Positions 47,978-58,276 of a DNA stretch of 64,000 nucleotides are shown here, in pieces. The notes beneath the pieces are model-generated. The model did not search any database. It saw only the letters and a program-made list of their open reading frames with translations, and was not told where the DNA came from. This DNA is from Tildeniella nuda ZEHNDER 1965/U140 (GTDB lineage: Bacteria; Cyanobacteriota; Cyanobacteriia; Leptolyngbyales; Leptolyngbyaceae). Each line of letters begins with the position of its first letter. The stretch's first letter is position 1. Both the position numbers and the translations under genes were made by a program. Location of the stretch: positions 372,001 to 436,000 of the forward strand of contig JAHHIG010000002.1 of the NCBI GenBank assembly GCA_019358895.1, given 5' to 3'.

Positions 47978-49168
47978 TTAGCCCTTAGCCTTTATACTTT
48001 TCTCTCTCAGCGTCTCAATAATCTGCACATTTGCTTTTGGAAATGGGTATTGATCAATGTCTGTCAACGTTACCCAGCGCACTTCGTCGCACTCGATCGC
48101 CTGCGGTTCACCGCTAAGGTGCTGACAGTGATGGACGTTTAATGTCACTCGAAAATGGCTGTAGGCATGATCGACAATAATCAGGCGATCGCCTACCGCA
48201 ATCTCAATGCCCAACTCTTCACGAATCTCTCGTTGGATGCAAGCCTCGACGGTTTCGCCCGGTTCGACTTTGCCACCGGGAAATTCCCACAGTCCACCCA
48301 GTAGACCTTCCTGGCGACGGCGATCGATCAAAATGTGTCCTTGATCGTTCGAGATGACAGCCACACCAATGTTTTTGTGAGGCACAGGGGGACGAGTTTC
48401 AGACATGGGCAGTTCCGTTTGAATGCCTTGATTGTAAGCCCGACAATGCTCTTTCCACGGACAGCTCAAACACAACGGTTGGTGAGGCGTACAAACCGTC
48501 GCGCCCAGATCCATGATCGCCTGGTTAAAATCACGCGGCTGTCGTTCGTCTAGAAGCGCTTCTGAAAGTTGCCAGAGGTCAGCGATCGCCCGTTTTGGGG
48601 ATACTGGCAAGGCGATCAGACGTGCCAGTACACGCTTTACATTGCCATCCAGAATTGCCGTCGGTTGGTTGAACGCGGCACTCAGAATGCCACCAGCAGT
48701 GGTGCGTCCAATGCCAGGTAATTGCATGACGGCAGTTAAGTGATCGGGAAAGATGCCATCATGGTTCAACATAAGGGCTTGAGCCGCACGATGCAGGTTA
48801 CGAGCGCGGGCGTAGTAACCCAAGCCTTCCCAAGCTTTGAGTACCTGCTGCTGCTCGGCGATCGCCAGCGCTGCAATAGTTGGAAAGAGCGTTAGCCAAC
48901 GGTGGTAATAAGGAAGCACCGTTTTTACCTGAGTCTGCTGGAGCATAATCTCCGATACCCAGATGACATAGGGATCGCGGCTTTGTCGCCAGGGCAAATC
49001 CCGCCCAAATTGTCCATACCAGGACAAAAGAGTCTGCCTGAGGCTGGCAATTACAGAACCGGGCAGACGATCGCGATCGTCTGCCCGGTCTAAAAAAGTT
49101 TGTAGTGACTGTGTTTGTAAAGGCTTTACGACTGCTGTCTTCAAAGCGCTGGGTGGTGTTCGCGGCAT
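47978..49168 (-). CDS. mutY: A/G-specific adenine glycosylase MutY
   Basis: 396 residues. Removes adenine from A:8-oxoG pairs. The HhH motif is LPGIGRTTAGGILSAAF (near residue 148) with the catalytic Glu earlier in EIMLQQTQV and the Asp in AILDGNVKRVLARL. The iron-sulfur Cys set is CTPHQPLCLSCPWKEHC (C-x6-C-x2-C-x5-C). The C-terminal NUDIX-like domain has GLLGGLWEFPGGKVEPGETV. The final residues (SIKAKG) and stop TAA fall in heptamer repeat DNA. Start ATG 49168. Confidence 0.95.
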   Translation of the reverse strand: MPRTPPSALKTAVVKPLQTQSLQTFLDRADDRDRLPGSVIASLRQTLLSWYGQFGRDLPWRQSRDPYVIWVSEIMLQQTQVKTVLPYYHRWLTLFPTIAALAIAEQQQVLKAWEGLGYYARARNLHRAAQALMLNHDGIFPDHLTAVMQLPGIGRTTAGGILSAAFNQPTAILDGNVKRVLARLIALPVSPKRAIADLWQLSEALLDERQPRDFNQAIMDLGATVCTPHQPLCLSCPWKEHCRAYNQGIQTELPMSETRPPVPHKNIGVAVISNDQGHILIDRRRQEGLLGGLWEFPGGKVEPGETVEACIQREIREELGIEIAVGDRLIIVDHAYSHFRVTLNVHHCQHLSGEPQAIECDEVRWVTLTDIDQYPFPKANVQIIETLREKSIKAKG

Positions 49169-49294
49169 GATGGTCAGTACAGACTGAGCATGAGCTTTCA
49201 GCTTTAGCCCATCAATATATCGCAGCTTGGGACGGTTGCAAACGCAGAGCAGCGATCGCTCCAGGCGGATGAGCTTGAAGCCTCAGCCTAAACC

Positions 49295-49630
49295 CTATCC
49301 TTCCGTGGTAGAAGCATCCGCTGCGGTAGAAGCCAAGGACTTTTCAAACGCCATCCGCTGCTCGGCATTGTGTAGAAAATAGCCGCTCATCATGGCAGAG
49401 GCTAACAGACGACCTAAGTCCTCGCGGCTAGTGGTGATCATCACGTTAAAACTATCGGGAGGCAGCGCCCCTAGCAGACCGACAATGTTGCGCTCCATCA
49501 CCTGAAAGACATCCACTGAGGCTGGTCGGGAGAGTTGCGCGATCGCTTCTGGACTCAACGATTGCACGTAGCTTAGAAACTGATTACCTGATTCAGCGTT
49601 CCCTAAAAATTCTGGCATTCGATCTGACAT
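49295..49630 (-). CDS. DUF760 domain protein
   Basis: About 111 residues from ATG 49630 (open frame to 49681; ATG 49618 also possible). The core AQLSRPASVDVFQVMERNIV, LLGALPPDSFNVMITTSRED and LGRLLASAMMSGYFLHNAEQ matches the cyanobacterial/plastid DUF760 family, of unknown function. The tail is Ala/Thr-rich. Encoded alone between mutY and the sigma factor gene. Confidence 0.9.
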   Translation of the reverse strand: MSDRMPEFLGNAESGNQFLSYVQSLSPEAIAQLSRPASVDVFQVMERNIVGLLGALPPDSFNVMITTSREDLGRLLASAMMSGYFLHNAEQRMAFEKSLASTAADASTTEG

Positions 49631-49752
49631 GTTGTTCACGTAGGAACCTCGATCTAAACTGCTTTGGGTTTGTATAAACAAATGTATCAGCGCTTACGCA
49701 AAACCGAAGTGAGCAGAACCGAACCGACGATTGGGGGATGAACGCACATAGA

Positions 49753-49807
49753 GTTGTTGGTTGTTAGCTGCTAGTTGTTAGGGTTCGTCTATCTAACAAC
49801 CAACAAC
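49753..49807. repeat. 15-base perfect inverted repeat after the sigma factor gene
   Basis: GTTGTTGGTTGTTAG (49753-49767) and its complement (49793-49807) lie just past the stop of the sigma factor gene. The arms belong to the same TTAGTTG-type family as those at 23000-23090. Confidence 0.9.
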
Positions 49808-49813
49808 CAACAA

Positions 49814-50770
49814 CTAACTGGCTAAATACTCGCCGATCGCCGCCTTGCGTTTTCTCAGCTTAGTCAGTGCTTCGCGTTCAATCTGGCGGACGCGTTCACG
49901 GCTAATGTTGAGGCGATCGCCAATCTTTGCCAGAGTAAGCGCTTGCCCATCTTCCAGTCCAAAACGTAGCGCTAACACCTCACGCTGCTGAGGAGTCAGA
50001 TCTGCCATCAGCGCCTCTAAATCAGCGCGGAGTGACGATTGCAGAGCGAAATCTTCTGGTGAAGCACCTGTGTCTTCGAGCAGTTCGCCTAACTCGGTAT
50101 CTTGATTGTCGCCCACGCGTAAGTCAAGCGAGAGAGGCTGGCGCGATCGCTCTAGATACTCGCGCACTTGACGAGGCGTAAGCTCTAGTTCGCTGGCAAG
50201 TTCAGACGCAGTAGCGGCTCGTCCCAACTGCTGTGAGAGTTGACGCTGTGCCTTCTTGATTTTGTTGAGCTTTTCGGTAATGTGGATAGGTAGGCGAATC
50301 GTGCGTCCTTTCTCAGCGATCGCACGGGTAATTGCCTGACGAATCCACCAGTAAGCGTAGGTGGAGAAACGGTAGCCTTTAGTGGGATCAAACTTTTCCA
50401 CGCCACGCTGCATCCCGATCGTGCCTTCCTGGATGAGATCCAACAGATCAACGTTGCGTTTGGTATATTTTTTGGCTACCGAGACAACCAGCCGCAAGTT
50501 GGCTTCGACCATTTTGCGCTTAGCGTTTTCGCCCTCTGCGATCGCCTGTTGCAGTTCGGCTTCAGAAAGCTCGACCTTCTGAGTCCACTCAGCTAGAGTT
50601 GGTTCGTGTTCTAACTGTTGCGTCAGAAGCTCTTTTGCATCGTATAGCACGGCTAAACGCTGAACTTGCTTACCATAAAGGATTTCTTGCTCATGAGTCA
50701 GCAGAGGAACACGACCAATTTCTCGTAAGTAAGCGCGTACTAAATCGGTTGAGGTTTGAGCGGTCTTCAT
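49814..50770 (-). CDS. RNA polymerase sigma factor, RpoD/SigA-like group 2
   Basis: 318 residues. Region 1.2 is [20 protein letters not shown], region 2 has [20 protein letters not shown] and [19 protein letters not shown], region 3 follows, and region 4.2 is [20 protein letters not shown]. The absence of the long N-terminal region 1.1 and length near 320 mark it as a non-essential group 2 sigma factor, typical of cyanobacteria and tied to stress or nutrient shifts. Which Sig letter it is cannot be told. Starts at ATG 50770. Confidence 0.95.
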   Translation of the reverse strand: MKTAQTSTDLVRAYLREIGRVPLLTHEQEILYGKQVQRLAVLYDAKELLTQQLEHEPTLAEWTQKVELSEAELQQAIAEGENAKRKMVEANLRLVVSVAKKYTKRNVDLLDLIQEGTIGMQRGVEKFDPTKGYRFSTYAYWWIRQAITRAIAEKGRTIRLPIHITEKLNKIKKAQRQLSQQLGRAATASELASELELTPRQVREYLERSRQPLSLDLRVGDNQDTELGELLEDTGASPEDFALQSSLRADLEALMADLTPQQREVLALRFGLEDGQALTLAKIGDRLNISRERVRQIEREALTKLRKRKAAIGEYLAS

Positions 50771-51378
50771 GGCGCTGTTGGAAAGGTGACAGTGGACAGG
50801 TGGCTGGAGTTAGCAGCCGAGATGACTATGTGGCAGAGTCGAAAGAACGTAGGGCTTTGAGCGGTCTCAGCAGCAAGGGAATGGCGATGGCTCTTTAGCA
50901 TCAAAGAGCGAATTCTGAAGATAGTCTTGGAGTGAGGAAAGCATTCAAGCAGCGGTTAGCTTGGGACGGGCTTCAGCATCAATTGTTTTGTCAAGTGCCT
51001 TGTCAGGATGAACAAGCCCTTCGCCGTGAACTCGATATCAGAATTGCTGATGCAACGTATTAATAAATGTAACATTCATGAGAGAAGACGTATATACCTG
51101 CGGGAAGATTCCTTTTGCGGCTAGGAGGAAGACTGTTGACTGTGTGAAGCTCTGAGTTAGATAAGAGTACCCAGGATTGCGCTTTACAAATGCATCCCAC
51201 AAAACAAAATGCATCTGTATTACACACGACTAGAAAAAGATTTAGCTTCTCTTAAGCATAACCAATGTTAAGAAAGATTAAGACTTCTTAACATTGGTAT
51301 GTCTATAGCTGGACATAAGCGTATGGACAAAAAACGGGCACGGAGCGATGAGCACTCTTTATTGGCGGCGAGTCTTGG
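50771..51378. other. Long leader region upstream of the sigma factor gene
   Basis: About 600 bases between the sigma factor start and the carB stop, both on the minus strand. It contains a 14-base perfect inverted repeat (51261-51298) and no gene. A leader this long upstream of a sigma factor may hold multiple regulated promoters; this is inference. Confidence 0.5.
51261..51298. promoter_or_regulatory. 14-base perfect inverted repeat downstream of carB
   Basis: ACCAATGTTAAGAA (51261-51274) and its complement (51285-51298) with a 10-base loop, 80 bases beyond the carB stop. It lacks a following T-run on the minus strand, so a classic terminator is unlikely; it could be an operator or RNA-processing hairpin for the downstream sigma factor gene. 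Confidence 0.55.
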
Positions 51379-54300
51379 CTAGTGAATGTAGTCCTGTAGC
51401 GCTTTTACTGACAGCGGTTGAGATTGGAGTGAGCGAATTGCGGCTGTGGTTGCTTTTGCACCTGCGATCGTGGTGACGATCGGAATCTTGTAAGACAACG
51501 CTGTCCGACGAATCAACCGACCGTCTGCCTTGGCTTCTTCACCGGACGGTGTATTAATGATGAGCTGAATTTTCTCATTTTTGATTGCATCCATCACATT
51601 AGGGCGACCTTCGTGGAGTTTCAGCACCAGTTCGACCGTCACACCCTGTTCGCGTAGTGCTTTGCGGGTGCCTTCTGTCGAGACGATGTGAAAACCAAGC
51701 TCTAATAGCTCTTTCACCACAGGAACGACCGCAGCTTTATCGCGATCGCTCGTAGAAACAAACACTGTGCCACTCTGAGGTAAACGTTGTCCCGCACCCA
51801 GTTCTGCTTTTGCAAAGGCGGTGCCAAAGGTGTCGTCAATGCCCATGACTTCGCCCGTCGATCGCATTTCAGGACCAAGAATGGTATCGGTACCGGGAAA
51901 CTTCTCGAACGGTAGAACAGCCTCTTTAACTGCAATGTGCTTGGGAATCACCTCTTGCGTGTAGCCCAACTCTTGCAAAGATTTGCCGGACATAATGCGG
52001 GCTGCCATTTTTGCCAGCGGCACACCGATCGCCTTCGACACAAACGGCACGGTGCGCGAGGCACGGGGATTTGCTTCCAGAATGTACACCTGTTCGCCTT
52101 GCACTGCGTACTGGATGTTGATGAGTCCAATGACGTTGAGCGCTTTTGCCAGTTGCACCGTCCACGTGCGGATTTGCTCTAAGACAGTCTCGCTCAAGAA
52201 AACGGTGGGGAGAGAGCAGGCAGAGTCGCCAGAGTGAATGCCCGCTTCCTCAATGTGCTCCATAATGCCGCCAATGACGACGTTACCACCCTGATCAGCG
52301 ATCGCGTCTACATCTACTTCCACCGCGTTTTCCAGGTATTTGTCAATGAGAATCGGGTGATCTGGCTCAACGAGAACGGCAGCGGTCATGTAACGCTGTA
52401 GTTCAGCGTCTGAATAAACGATTTCCATGCCGCGTCCACCGAGCACGTAACTGGGACGTACGACCACGGGGTAGCTGATACGACGGGCAATCTCTAGCGA
52501 TTCGCCATAGCTGCGGGCGAGACCATTCGCGGGTTGCTTGATATCGAGGGCACGCAGAATTTTCTCGAAGCGCTCCCGGTCTTCAGCCGTGTCGATCGCA
52601 TCCGGTGACGTGCCCCAAATCTTGGTTAAGACAGTGCAGGTGTCGCCGTTGAGGTACTTTTGTAAGGGCACGGCAAGCTTCAGTGGCGTTTGTCCACCAA
52701 ACTGAATGATGACACCTTCAGGGTTTTCGGCTTCGATGATGTTGAGGACATCTTCTTTGGTAAGCGGCTCAAAGTAGAGGCGATCGCTGGTGTCGTAATC
52801 GGTCGAGACGGTTTCGGGGTTGGAGTTGACCATAATCGTCTCGAAGCCATCTGCACGTAGGGCAAAGGACGTGTGACAGCAGCAGTAATCGAACTCAATG
52901 CCCTGTCCAATCCGGTTAGGACCACCACCGAGAATCATCACTTTGCGCTTGTTAGAGGGCAAAATTTCGTTCTCGCCCTCCTCGTAGGTGGAGTAGTAGT
53001 AGGGGGTGAGCGCTTCAAATTCAGCCGCGCAGGTATCTACCGTTTTGTAAACGGGGATCACGTTGAGCGATTTGCGGTAAGTACGGACTTCATCTTCAGT
53101 CGTTTTGGTGGCGTAGGCGAGTTGACGATCGCTAAAGCCCTGCCGCTTAATGGCAAACATTTGTTCTTTGGTAAGGCTGATTAACGCTGTTCGTTTCAGC
53201 GTCTTTTCGGTTTCTAGCAGTTCATACAGCTTGTCTAGAAACCAGGGATCGATCGCGGTCAGTTCGTACACTTCATCCACGGTCATACCCATCTGAAAGG
53301 CATGATGGATGGTGAAGATGCGTTCTGGGTTCGGAGTCCGCAAGCCAGGGCGGATTTGCTCCAGGCTCGGCACTTTCTCGTTGCGATCGCAGCCCCAACC
53401 CGCGCGTCCTGTTTCCATCGATCGCAGTGCCTTTTGAAACGACTCCTGGAAGGTACGCCCAATCGCCATCGCCTCGCCGACGGACTTCATCTGAGTGGTA
53501 AGAGTGGCTGTAGAACCCGGAAATTTCTCGAAAGCAAAGCGAGGAATTTTGGTGACAACATAGTCGATCGTCGGCTCGAAACTGGCAGGCGTTTTTTTCG
53601 TAATGTCGTTGGGGATCTCGTCCAGGGTGTAACCAACCGCAAGTTTGGCTGCCATTTTGGCGATCGGAAAGCCCGTTGCCTTGGATGCCAGGGCTGAACT
53701 GCGCGATACGCGCGGATTCATCTCAATGACTACGACATCACCGTTGTTGGGATTGACCGAAAACTGGATGTTGGAACCACCTGTTTCCACGCCAATTTCA
53801 CGGATAATTTTGATCGATGCATCCCGTAACCGCTGATATTCCTTATCTGTGAGGGTTTGGGCAGGCGCAACGGTAATCGAATCGCCCGTGTGAACGCCCA
53901 TGGGGTCAAGGTTTTCGATCGAGCAAATAATGACCACGTTATCGGCGAGATCGCGCATGACTTCGAGTTCATATTCCTTCCAGCCCAACAGCGATTTTTC
54001 GATCAAAATCTGGGAAACCGGGCTAGCTTCTAATCCAGACTGCGAGATTTCCTCAAATTCTTCCTGGTTGTAGGCAATGCCACCACCCGAACCGCCCATC
54101 GTGTAGGCGGGACGAATGATCAGCGGGTAGCTGCCAATCTCATGACCGATTTGACGTGCTTCTTCGAGCGTCGTTGCCAGCCCAGAGGGGCAAACGCCAA
54201 CGCCAATGCGCTCCATTGCTTCTTTAAACAGCTTGCGGTCTTCTGCCATTTCGATCGCGGGCAGCTTTGCCCCAATCAACTCCACGCCGTACTTTTCGAG

Positions 54301-54621
54301 TGTGCCGTTTTTTGCCAGCGACACGGCGAGGTTTAGCGCGGTCTGTCCGCCCATCGTCGGCAATAACGCATCGGGTCGCTCTTTTTCGATAATCTTGGCA
54401 ACAACTTCGGGGGTAAGCGGCTCAATGTAGGTGCGATCGGCGGTTTCCGGGTCAGTCATGATCGTTGCCGGATTGGAGTTCACCAAAACCACTTCGTAGC
54501 CTTCATCCCGTAAGGCTTTACAAGCTTGGGTGCCAGAGTAGTCAAACTCGCAGGCTTGCCCAATCACAATGGGACCGGAGCCAATCAGCAGAATTTTGTG
54601 GAGATCGTTGCGACGTGGCAT
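51379..54621 (-). CDS. carB: Carbamoyl phosphate synthase large subunit
   Basis: 1080 residues, full length. Makes carbamoyl phosphate for arginine and pyrimidines with CarA. Both ATP-grasp halves are visible: the first has [20 protein letters not shown] and [20 protein letters not shown], the second has [20 protein letters not shown] and [19 protein letters not shown]. The C-terminal allosteric MGS-like domain ends in [20 protein letters not shown]. carA is not adjacent, a common arrangement in cyanobacteria. Start ATG 54621. Confidence 0.98.
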   Translation of the reverse strand: MPRRNDLHKILLIGSGPIVIGQACEFDYSGTQACKALRDEGYEVVLVNSNPATIMTDPETADRTYIEPLTPEVVAKIIEKERPDALLPTMGGQTALNLAVSLAKNGTLEKYGVELIGAKLPAIEMAEDRKLFKEAMERIGVGVCPSGLATTLEEARQIGHEIGSYPLIIRPAYTMGGSGGGIAYNQEEFEEISQSGLEASPVSQILIEKSLLGWKEYELEVMRDLADNVVIICSIENLDPMGVHTGDSITVAPAQTLTDKEYQRLRDASIKIIREIGVETGGSNIQFSVNPNNGDVVVIEMNPRVSRSSALASKATGFPIAKMAAKLAVGYTLDEIPNDITKKTPASFEPTIDYVVTKIPRFAFEKFPGSTATLTTQMKSVGEAMAIGRTFQESFQKALRSMETGRAGWGCDRNEKVPSLEQIRPGLRTPNPERIFTIHHAFQMGMTVDEVYELTAIDPWFLDKLYELLETEKTLKRTALISLTKEQMFAIKRQGFSDRQLAYATKTTEDEVRTYRKSLNVIPVYKTVDTCAAEFEALTPYYYSTYEEGENEILPSNKRKVMILGGGPNRIGQGIEFDYCCCHTSFALRADGFETIMVNSNPETVSTDYDTSDRLYFEPLTKEDVLNIIEAENPEGVIIQFGGQTPLKLAVPLQKYLNGDTCTVLTKIWGTSPDAIDTAEDRERFEKILRALDIKQPANGLARSYGESLEIARRISYPVVVRPSYVLGGRGMEIVYSDAELQRYMTAAVLVEPDHPILIDKYLENAVEVDVDAIADQGGNVVIGGIMEHIEEAGIHSGDSACSLPTVFLSETVLEQIRTWTVQLAKALNVIGLINIQYAVQGEQVYILEANPRASRTVPFVSKAIGVPLAKMAARIMSGKSLQELGYTQEVIPKHIAVKEAVLPFEKFPGTDTILGPEMRSTGEVMGIDDTFGTAFAKAELGAGQRLPQSGTVFVSTSDRDKAAVVPVVKELLELGFHIVSTEGTRKALREQGVTVELVLKLHEGRPNVMDAIKNEKIQLIINTPSGEEAKADGRLIRRTALSYKIPIVTTIAGAKATTAAIRSLQSQPLSVKALQDYIH

Positions 54622-54976
54622 GGCGTTGTGGGGTCGAGGTCTAAAATCCCACTTATTGTAGTGGGTTTCTTCAACTTAGACGGTAGTCTTCTTTCCAATC
54701 CCAAGGTTTGTGATGTGCATTCGCTGCGCTGCCGTTGTACCCATCACTGCTGACGACACAACGGCGATCGCTGAACACAGCAACGCTCCGCACACCTCGT
54801 TTCGGCTCTAAAAAGTTGTGTCAACAATCAATTCACACCTCAAAACTCAAACGTAATAGTTATTTCATTCCTGGTGACTTGCTCAAAGATCCGTCATACT
54901 TAGAGACAGAACCGTTTTAGATGAGCGATCGCTGCAAGCCAGACTGAATTTGAGGCGTAGTGAGCGCGAACCAATG

Positions 54977-55121
54977 CCATAGCATTCCCAGATCGGTTGT
55001 GAGCGGCACTGAAGCATTGAGCGGTCAGCCGTCAGCCATTAGCTTTTCTCTTATCACTGATGGCTGATGGCTAAAAGCTGACAGCCATGTTGCTTCTCAC
55101 GCTTCATTGAGGATCGCTATA
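54977..55121 (-). mobile_element. MITE-like element, copy A
   Basis: About 145 bases that read, on the reverse strand, TATAGCGATCCTCAATGAAG ... CGCTCACAACCGATCTGGGA ... TGCTATGG. It matches copy B (58124-58276) in inverted orientation, with STRR in the middle (CAGCCATCAG type). The ends CTATAGC/GCTATAG are imperfect inverted repeats in copy B. No transposase is encoded. Confidence 0.75.
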
Positions 55122-55291
55122 TGTTTGAATAAGCAATGGGACAGCTTGTTTACGGCTGATAACAGTCACTTGATGAAAAAGAGCTTTGTTTTAACTAAAA
55201 TTATTGGTTTTGGTCAGCTGAAAAACGTGCAGAAATTACAGAAATTGACGTTCTTCCGCTCCTTAGATTTTGAAAACTCGCTGGGAACCGA

Positions 55292-56017
55292 ATGTTGCAT
55301 AGCTTAGACCGCCCTAAGCAAACAATTCTGGTTGTTGATGATGACGCTAATATTCGTCGGATTTTGGCAACTCGACTTTCGATGGCTGGCTACATGGTTT
55401 CAACAGCACCAGACGGAGCACAAGCGCTCAACAGCTTTCATCAGCAAGCGCCCGACCTCATTGTTCTAGATGTCATGATGCCTGAGCTTGATGGCTATGA
55501 CGTTTGCCGTACTTTGCGAAAAGAGTCAGATGTCCCGATCATCTTATTAACCGCTTTGGCAAGTGTGGCAGACCGAATCACAGGCTTAGAAGCAGGTGCT
55601 GATGACTATATGGTGAAGCCGTTTTCACCGAAAGAATTAGAATCTCGCATTCGTTGTATTCTACGTCGCATTGATAAACCAGGTAGCGACATTACGTCCT
55701 CTGGAGTGCTTGAAGTCGGCACTTTACGCATCGAAACCCACACCAGAAAAGTCTATAAGAATAACGTTCTTATTCGACTAACAGACATGGAGTTTAATAT
55801 GTTGAAACTGTTAGTCAGTCAGTCAGGAGTGTGCATTTCCCGGCTTGAAATTTTGGAGAAAGTGTGGGGCTATACTCAGCCAGATTTAGGAGATGTCCGC
55901 ATCGTTGACGTACATATCTCGCGCCTGCGTGAAAAACTTCAGTCTCTACCTGAGCAAGCTGATTCGATCGTGACCGTGCGTGGCAAAGGTTACATCTTTC
56001 CTCGCGTTGATACTTGA
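55292..56017 (+). CDS. RpaB-like OmpR-family response regulator
   Basis: 241 residues. The receiver domain (about 12-125) has ILVVDDDANIRRILATRLSM with the phospho-acceptor Asp in LIVLDVMMPELDGYDVCRTL and the Lys in DDYMVKPFSPKELESRIRC. The winged-helix domain has LTDMEFNMLKLLVSQSGVCI and RIVDVHISRLREKL. It is close to RpaB/Ycf27, the light-stress regulator, but diverges from typical RpaB in the C-terminal domain (KVWGYTQPDLGDVRIVDVHI) and lacks its tail, so I take it as a paralogue. The MITE-like element copy A lies about 170 bases upstream. Confidence 0.9.
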   Translation: MLHSLDRPKQTILVVDDDANIRRILATRLSMAGYMVSTAPDGAQALNSFHQQAPDLIVLDVMMPELDGYDVCRTLRKESDVPIILLTALASVADRITGLEAGADDYMVKPFSPKELESRIRCILRRIDKPGSDITSSGVLEVGTLRIETHTRKVYKNNVLIRLTDMEFNMLKLLVSQSGVCISRLEILEKVWGYTQPDLGDVRIVDVHISRLREKLQSLPEQADSIVTVRGKGYIFPRVDT

Positions 56018-56082
56018 TTGTTTAAGTGTCTTGCCCAGCTTTTGATTAAATTACACTACCTTATCCCACCGCCGATTCTGAG

Positions 56083-56853
56083 TTACGCACTACCACGTTT
56101 GGCGATCGTGGGCAATTGCCACCAGGGAGCATGAGGATACTCGTGATGTTCGCAATGATAGCCAAAGTGGTAGCAAGCCAAAAACGATAACAGCACAGGG
56201 CGATGAACACTCTGTGCACGAAAAACATTTTGGTAACCGCCTGCTGGCTCTCGGTGCGGTAAGTAGGTGCCAAAGTAAAAAAGCTGCACTGAACTGAGCA
56301 ACGAAGGCACAATCCAAAACATCACCAGGTTTGACTCCGGTACATGTAAGAGCAGATGCATGATATGGAACGCTACGATCAGCGCTAACAAACGTGTCCA
56401 ACTCCAATAACGCTGCAAAAAGCGAAAATACCAGGCAAACGGGTTCTTGTGCTTACCATCATGAAAATCGGGATCCAAAGGACTGGCAGGATGATGATGG
56501 TGTTGCCAGTGAGCCTTGAACAATTGCTTGTAAGAAAAGAGACCATACAGCAGCAACGCTGCCGAGCCAATAAAACGATTGAGCGTTGGATGCTGAGGCG
56601 TAACTACTCCATGCATGGCATCATGAGCAGTGATAAATAAGCCTGCATAGAGAAATGTCTGCCAGCACACAGCCAGAAGCATCCAGAGAGGTTGCTGTTG
56701 GCTCGGTGAGGTGTGAAGTAAAAGCGTTAGACTAATTGCCCAAGTTGCCATGATAAGACTGGCGATAAGCAACCCTGGCAGGCTAGAGCTAGCGATTACA
56801 GGTGATGCTGTCGGTGCAAGTTGATCGCCACTTAGTGGCAAAGCGGTAGGCAT
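56083..56853 (-). CDS. crtW: Beta-carotene ketolase, CrtW type
   Basis: 256 residues, with membrane segments and the three histidine boxes of the membrane fatty-acid-desaturase-like family: HDAMHG (near residue 78), HWQHHHHPASPLDPDFH (near 115-131), and CYHFGYHCEHHEYPHAPWWQ near the C terminus. The last motif is characteristic of CrtW ketolases, which make echinenone and canthaxanthin from beta-carotene. A DUF2141/CrtO-type alternative is excluded by the family motifs. Encoded alone on the minus strand; a TTACA direct repeat lies about 150 bases upstream. Confidence 0.93.
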   Translation of the reverse strand: MPTALPLSGDQLAPTASPVIASSSLPGLLIASLIMATWAISLTLLLHTSPSQQQPLWMLLAVCWQTFLYAGLFITAHDAMHGVVTPQHPTLNRFIGSAALLLYGLFSYKQLFKAHWQHHHHPASPLDPDFHDGKHKNPFAWYFRFLQRYWSWTRLLALIVAFHIMHLLLHVPESNLVMFWIVPSLLSSVQLFYFGTYLPHREPAGGYQNVFRAQSVHRPVLLSFLACYHFGYHCEHHEYPHAPWWQLPTIAKRGSA

Positions 56854-57216
56854 GAGGGCTGTTTTCTCGTTGTTGTAGGGGCTAGCTTGAGAGATGGGAG
56901 CTTAGCTCATAGGTCAGCAGCTAGCAGTGGAGACGATCGTTCCTCATGAGTTAAGCCTCTGAACCGAGTCAGAGCCAAAACGGATTCGCATGAACAATGT
57001 AACAGAATTGTAATAATTCCGTGAAGATTAAAACTCCCCTTTAGGTAGAAGTTAGCGAGATCGATGCCAGAGTCAGAAAGCGCAAGGGCTGACTGCTTAG
57101 GACACTCGTCGTTTGGCTCCAAAAGATGACAAGCTGATGATTAGCTTTGTACTGAGGCATACAGAGCCGATCGTCAGGTGCAAGACGCTCCACAACCAGT
57201 GTTTTTTGATCAGTGA
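56854..57216. promoter_or_regulatory. crtW upstream region with a TTACA direct repeat
   Basis: On the crtW strand, TTACAATTCTGTTACA occurs near 56998-57015. It resembles the HLR1 element bound by RpaB, two TTACA-type half sites, but the spacing is one base too long and the first base is off consensus. Only a candidate. Confidence 0.3.
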
Positions 57217-58014
57217 CTACGGTCGAAAGCGATCGCGAGTGTTGTCATCCTCAACTCGATCGCTACCCTCTTCAAACCAATCATCGGCGCTCTCAGCAGT
57301 GGTTTGTGCTTCGTCTGTAGGTTCTTCATCAAGCGAACGAAACGGTGGCACAATGACGCGATAGTCGGCATCAACAACAGGTTTGCCGACAATGGACTCG
57401 GCTTTGCCAACACCCGAATCTTGCGGTTCGCGGTAGCTGTAGGAATACACAGAGCCGTTACGAGAAGTCGTTCTCGGTTCTTGTTCGGCTTCATAGTTAG
57501 TGCGAACTCTCGACCCGGCAGACCGAGAATCCACAGGCGTGTCGATCGGGTTATCGGTTTCCCAATCGTCACTAGGTTCAGCTTCCCAATCATCAATGGG
57601 GTCTGAATTGACGGACGAGCGAACACCGGACGATCGTGCTGCTGGTTCTTCGTAACCCTCCCAGTTGTTCCAATCTGCGTCGTCGTCTATTGTTCTCGCA
57701 TTTGATGGGCGCGTAGAAGAGCGAGTTGGCTCTGGCGAAGGTGTTGTTGCTTGAAAACCACTCCGACGAGAGGCTTGCCGAAACTGAGACCGTGCTGCAC
57801 GCACCGCAAAGTAATTGGATAAGCCAAACAAACTGGTAATGAGCAGATTGGTGATGATGCCAGCCGCGATCGCGCCCAAAATCCACAGTGCCAGCGGCAA
57901 TGCAGGCGTTTGAAAACCCAAAAACGTCAGTTGTAAGGGCGACCAGTTGAACTGAACGAGGAGGAACAAGCCTCCAGCCAGTCCAAGCAACAGAACCAGA
58001 CGGATGATAGGCAT
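57217..58014 (-). CDS. LapA (DUF1049) domain protein
   Basis: 265 residues. Two N-terminal membrane helices (about residues 4-22 and 38-62) with the pattern FNWSPLQLTFLGFQTPALPL and LALWILGAIAAGIITNLLI identify the LapA/DUF1049 domain, seen on small envelope proteins. The remainder (about 75-265) is a long acidic Ser/Asp/Glu/Arg-rich disordered tail with many Asp-Trp pairs (DDWETDNPID, ADDWFEEGSDR), ending in DNTRDRFRP. Such tails are common in cyanobacterial LapA-type proteins. Function unknown. It lies between crtW and MITE-like copy B. Confidence 0.85.
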   Translation of the reverse strand: MPIIRLVLLLGLAGGLFLLVQFNWSPLQLTFLGFQTPALPLALWILGAIAAGIITNLLITSLFGLSNYFAVRAARSQFRQASRRSGFQATTPSPEPTRSSTRPSNARTIDDDADWNNWEGYEEPAARSSGVRSSVNSDPIDDWEAEPSDDWETDNPIDTPVDSRSAGSRVRTNYEAEQEPRTTSRNGSVYSYSYREPQDSGVGKAESIVGKPVVDADYRVIVPPFRSLDEEPTDEAQTTAESADDWFEEGSDRVEDDNTRDRFRP

Positions 58015-58123
58015 GAGCGCTGAGGCAGTTGTTGAGTATTAACTTTGGTAATCTTTGTGGACGTTCGGCTTTGGGGCGATACTCCTACGCTAACAGATTA
58101 GCTTGCCAGCCTACAATGGTGAA

Positions 58124-58276
58124 CTATAGCGATCCTCAATGAAGCGTGAGAAGCAAGATTGATAGCAGCTCTTAGCCATCAGCGATCAGCGATCAGCGGT
58201 TAGAGAAAAGCTGGTGGCTGAGCGCGGATCGCTCAATGATTGAGTGCCGCTCACAACAGATTTGGGACTGCTATAG
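58124..58276 (+). mobile_element. MITE-like element, copy B
   Basis: About 153 bases, beginning CTATAGCGATCCTCAATGAA and ending GATTTGGGACTGCTATAG. The ends share CTATAGC as a terminal inverted repeat. The middle is STRR (CAGCGATCAGCGATCAGCGG). It is the same element as 54977-55121, in opposite orientation, 3 kb away. Confidence 0.75.

Noticed and set aside
57113-57364. 83-residue plus-strand frame near the LapA gene
   Set aside because: Mostly antisense to the acidic tail of the LapA-domain protein.
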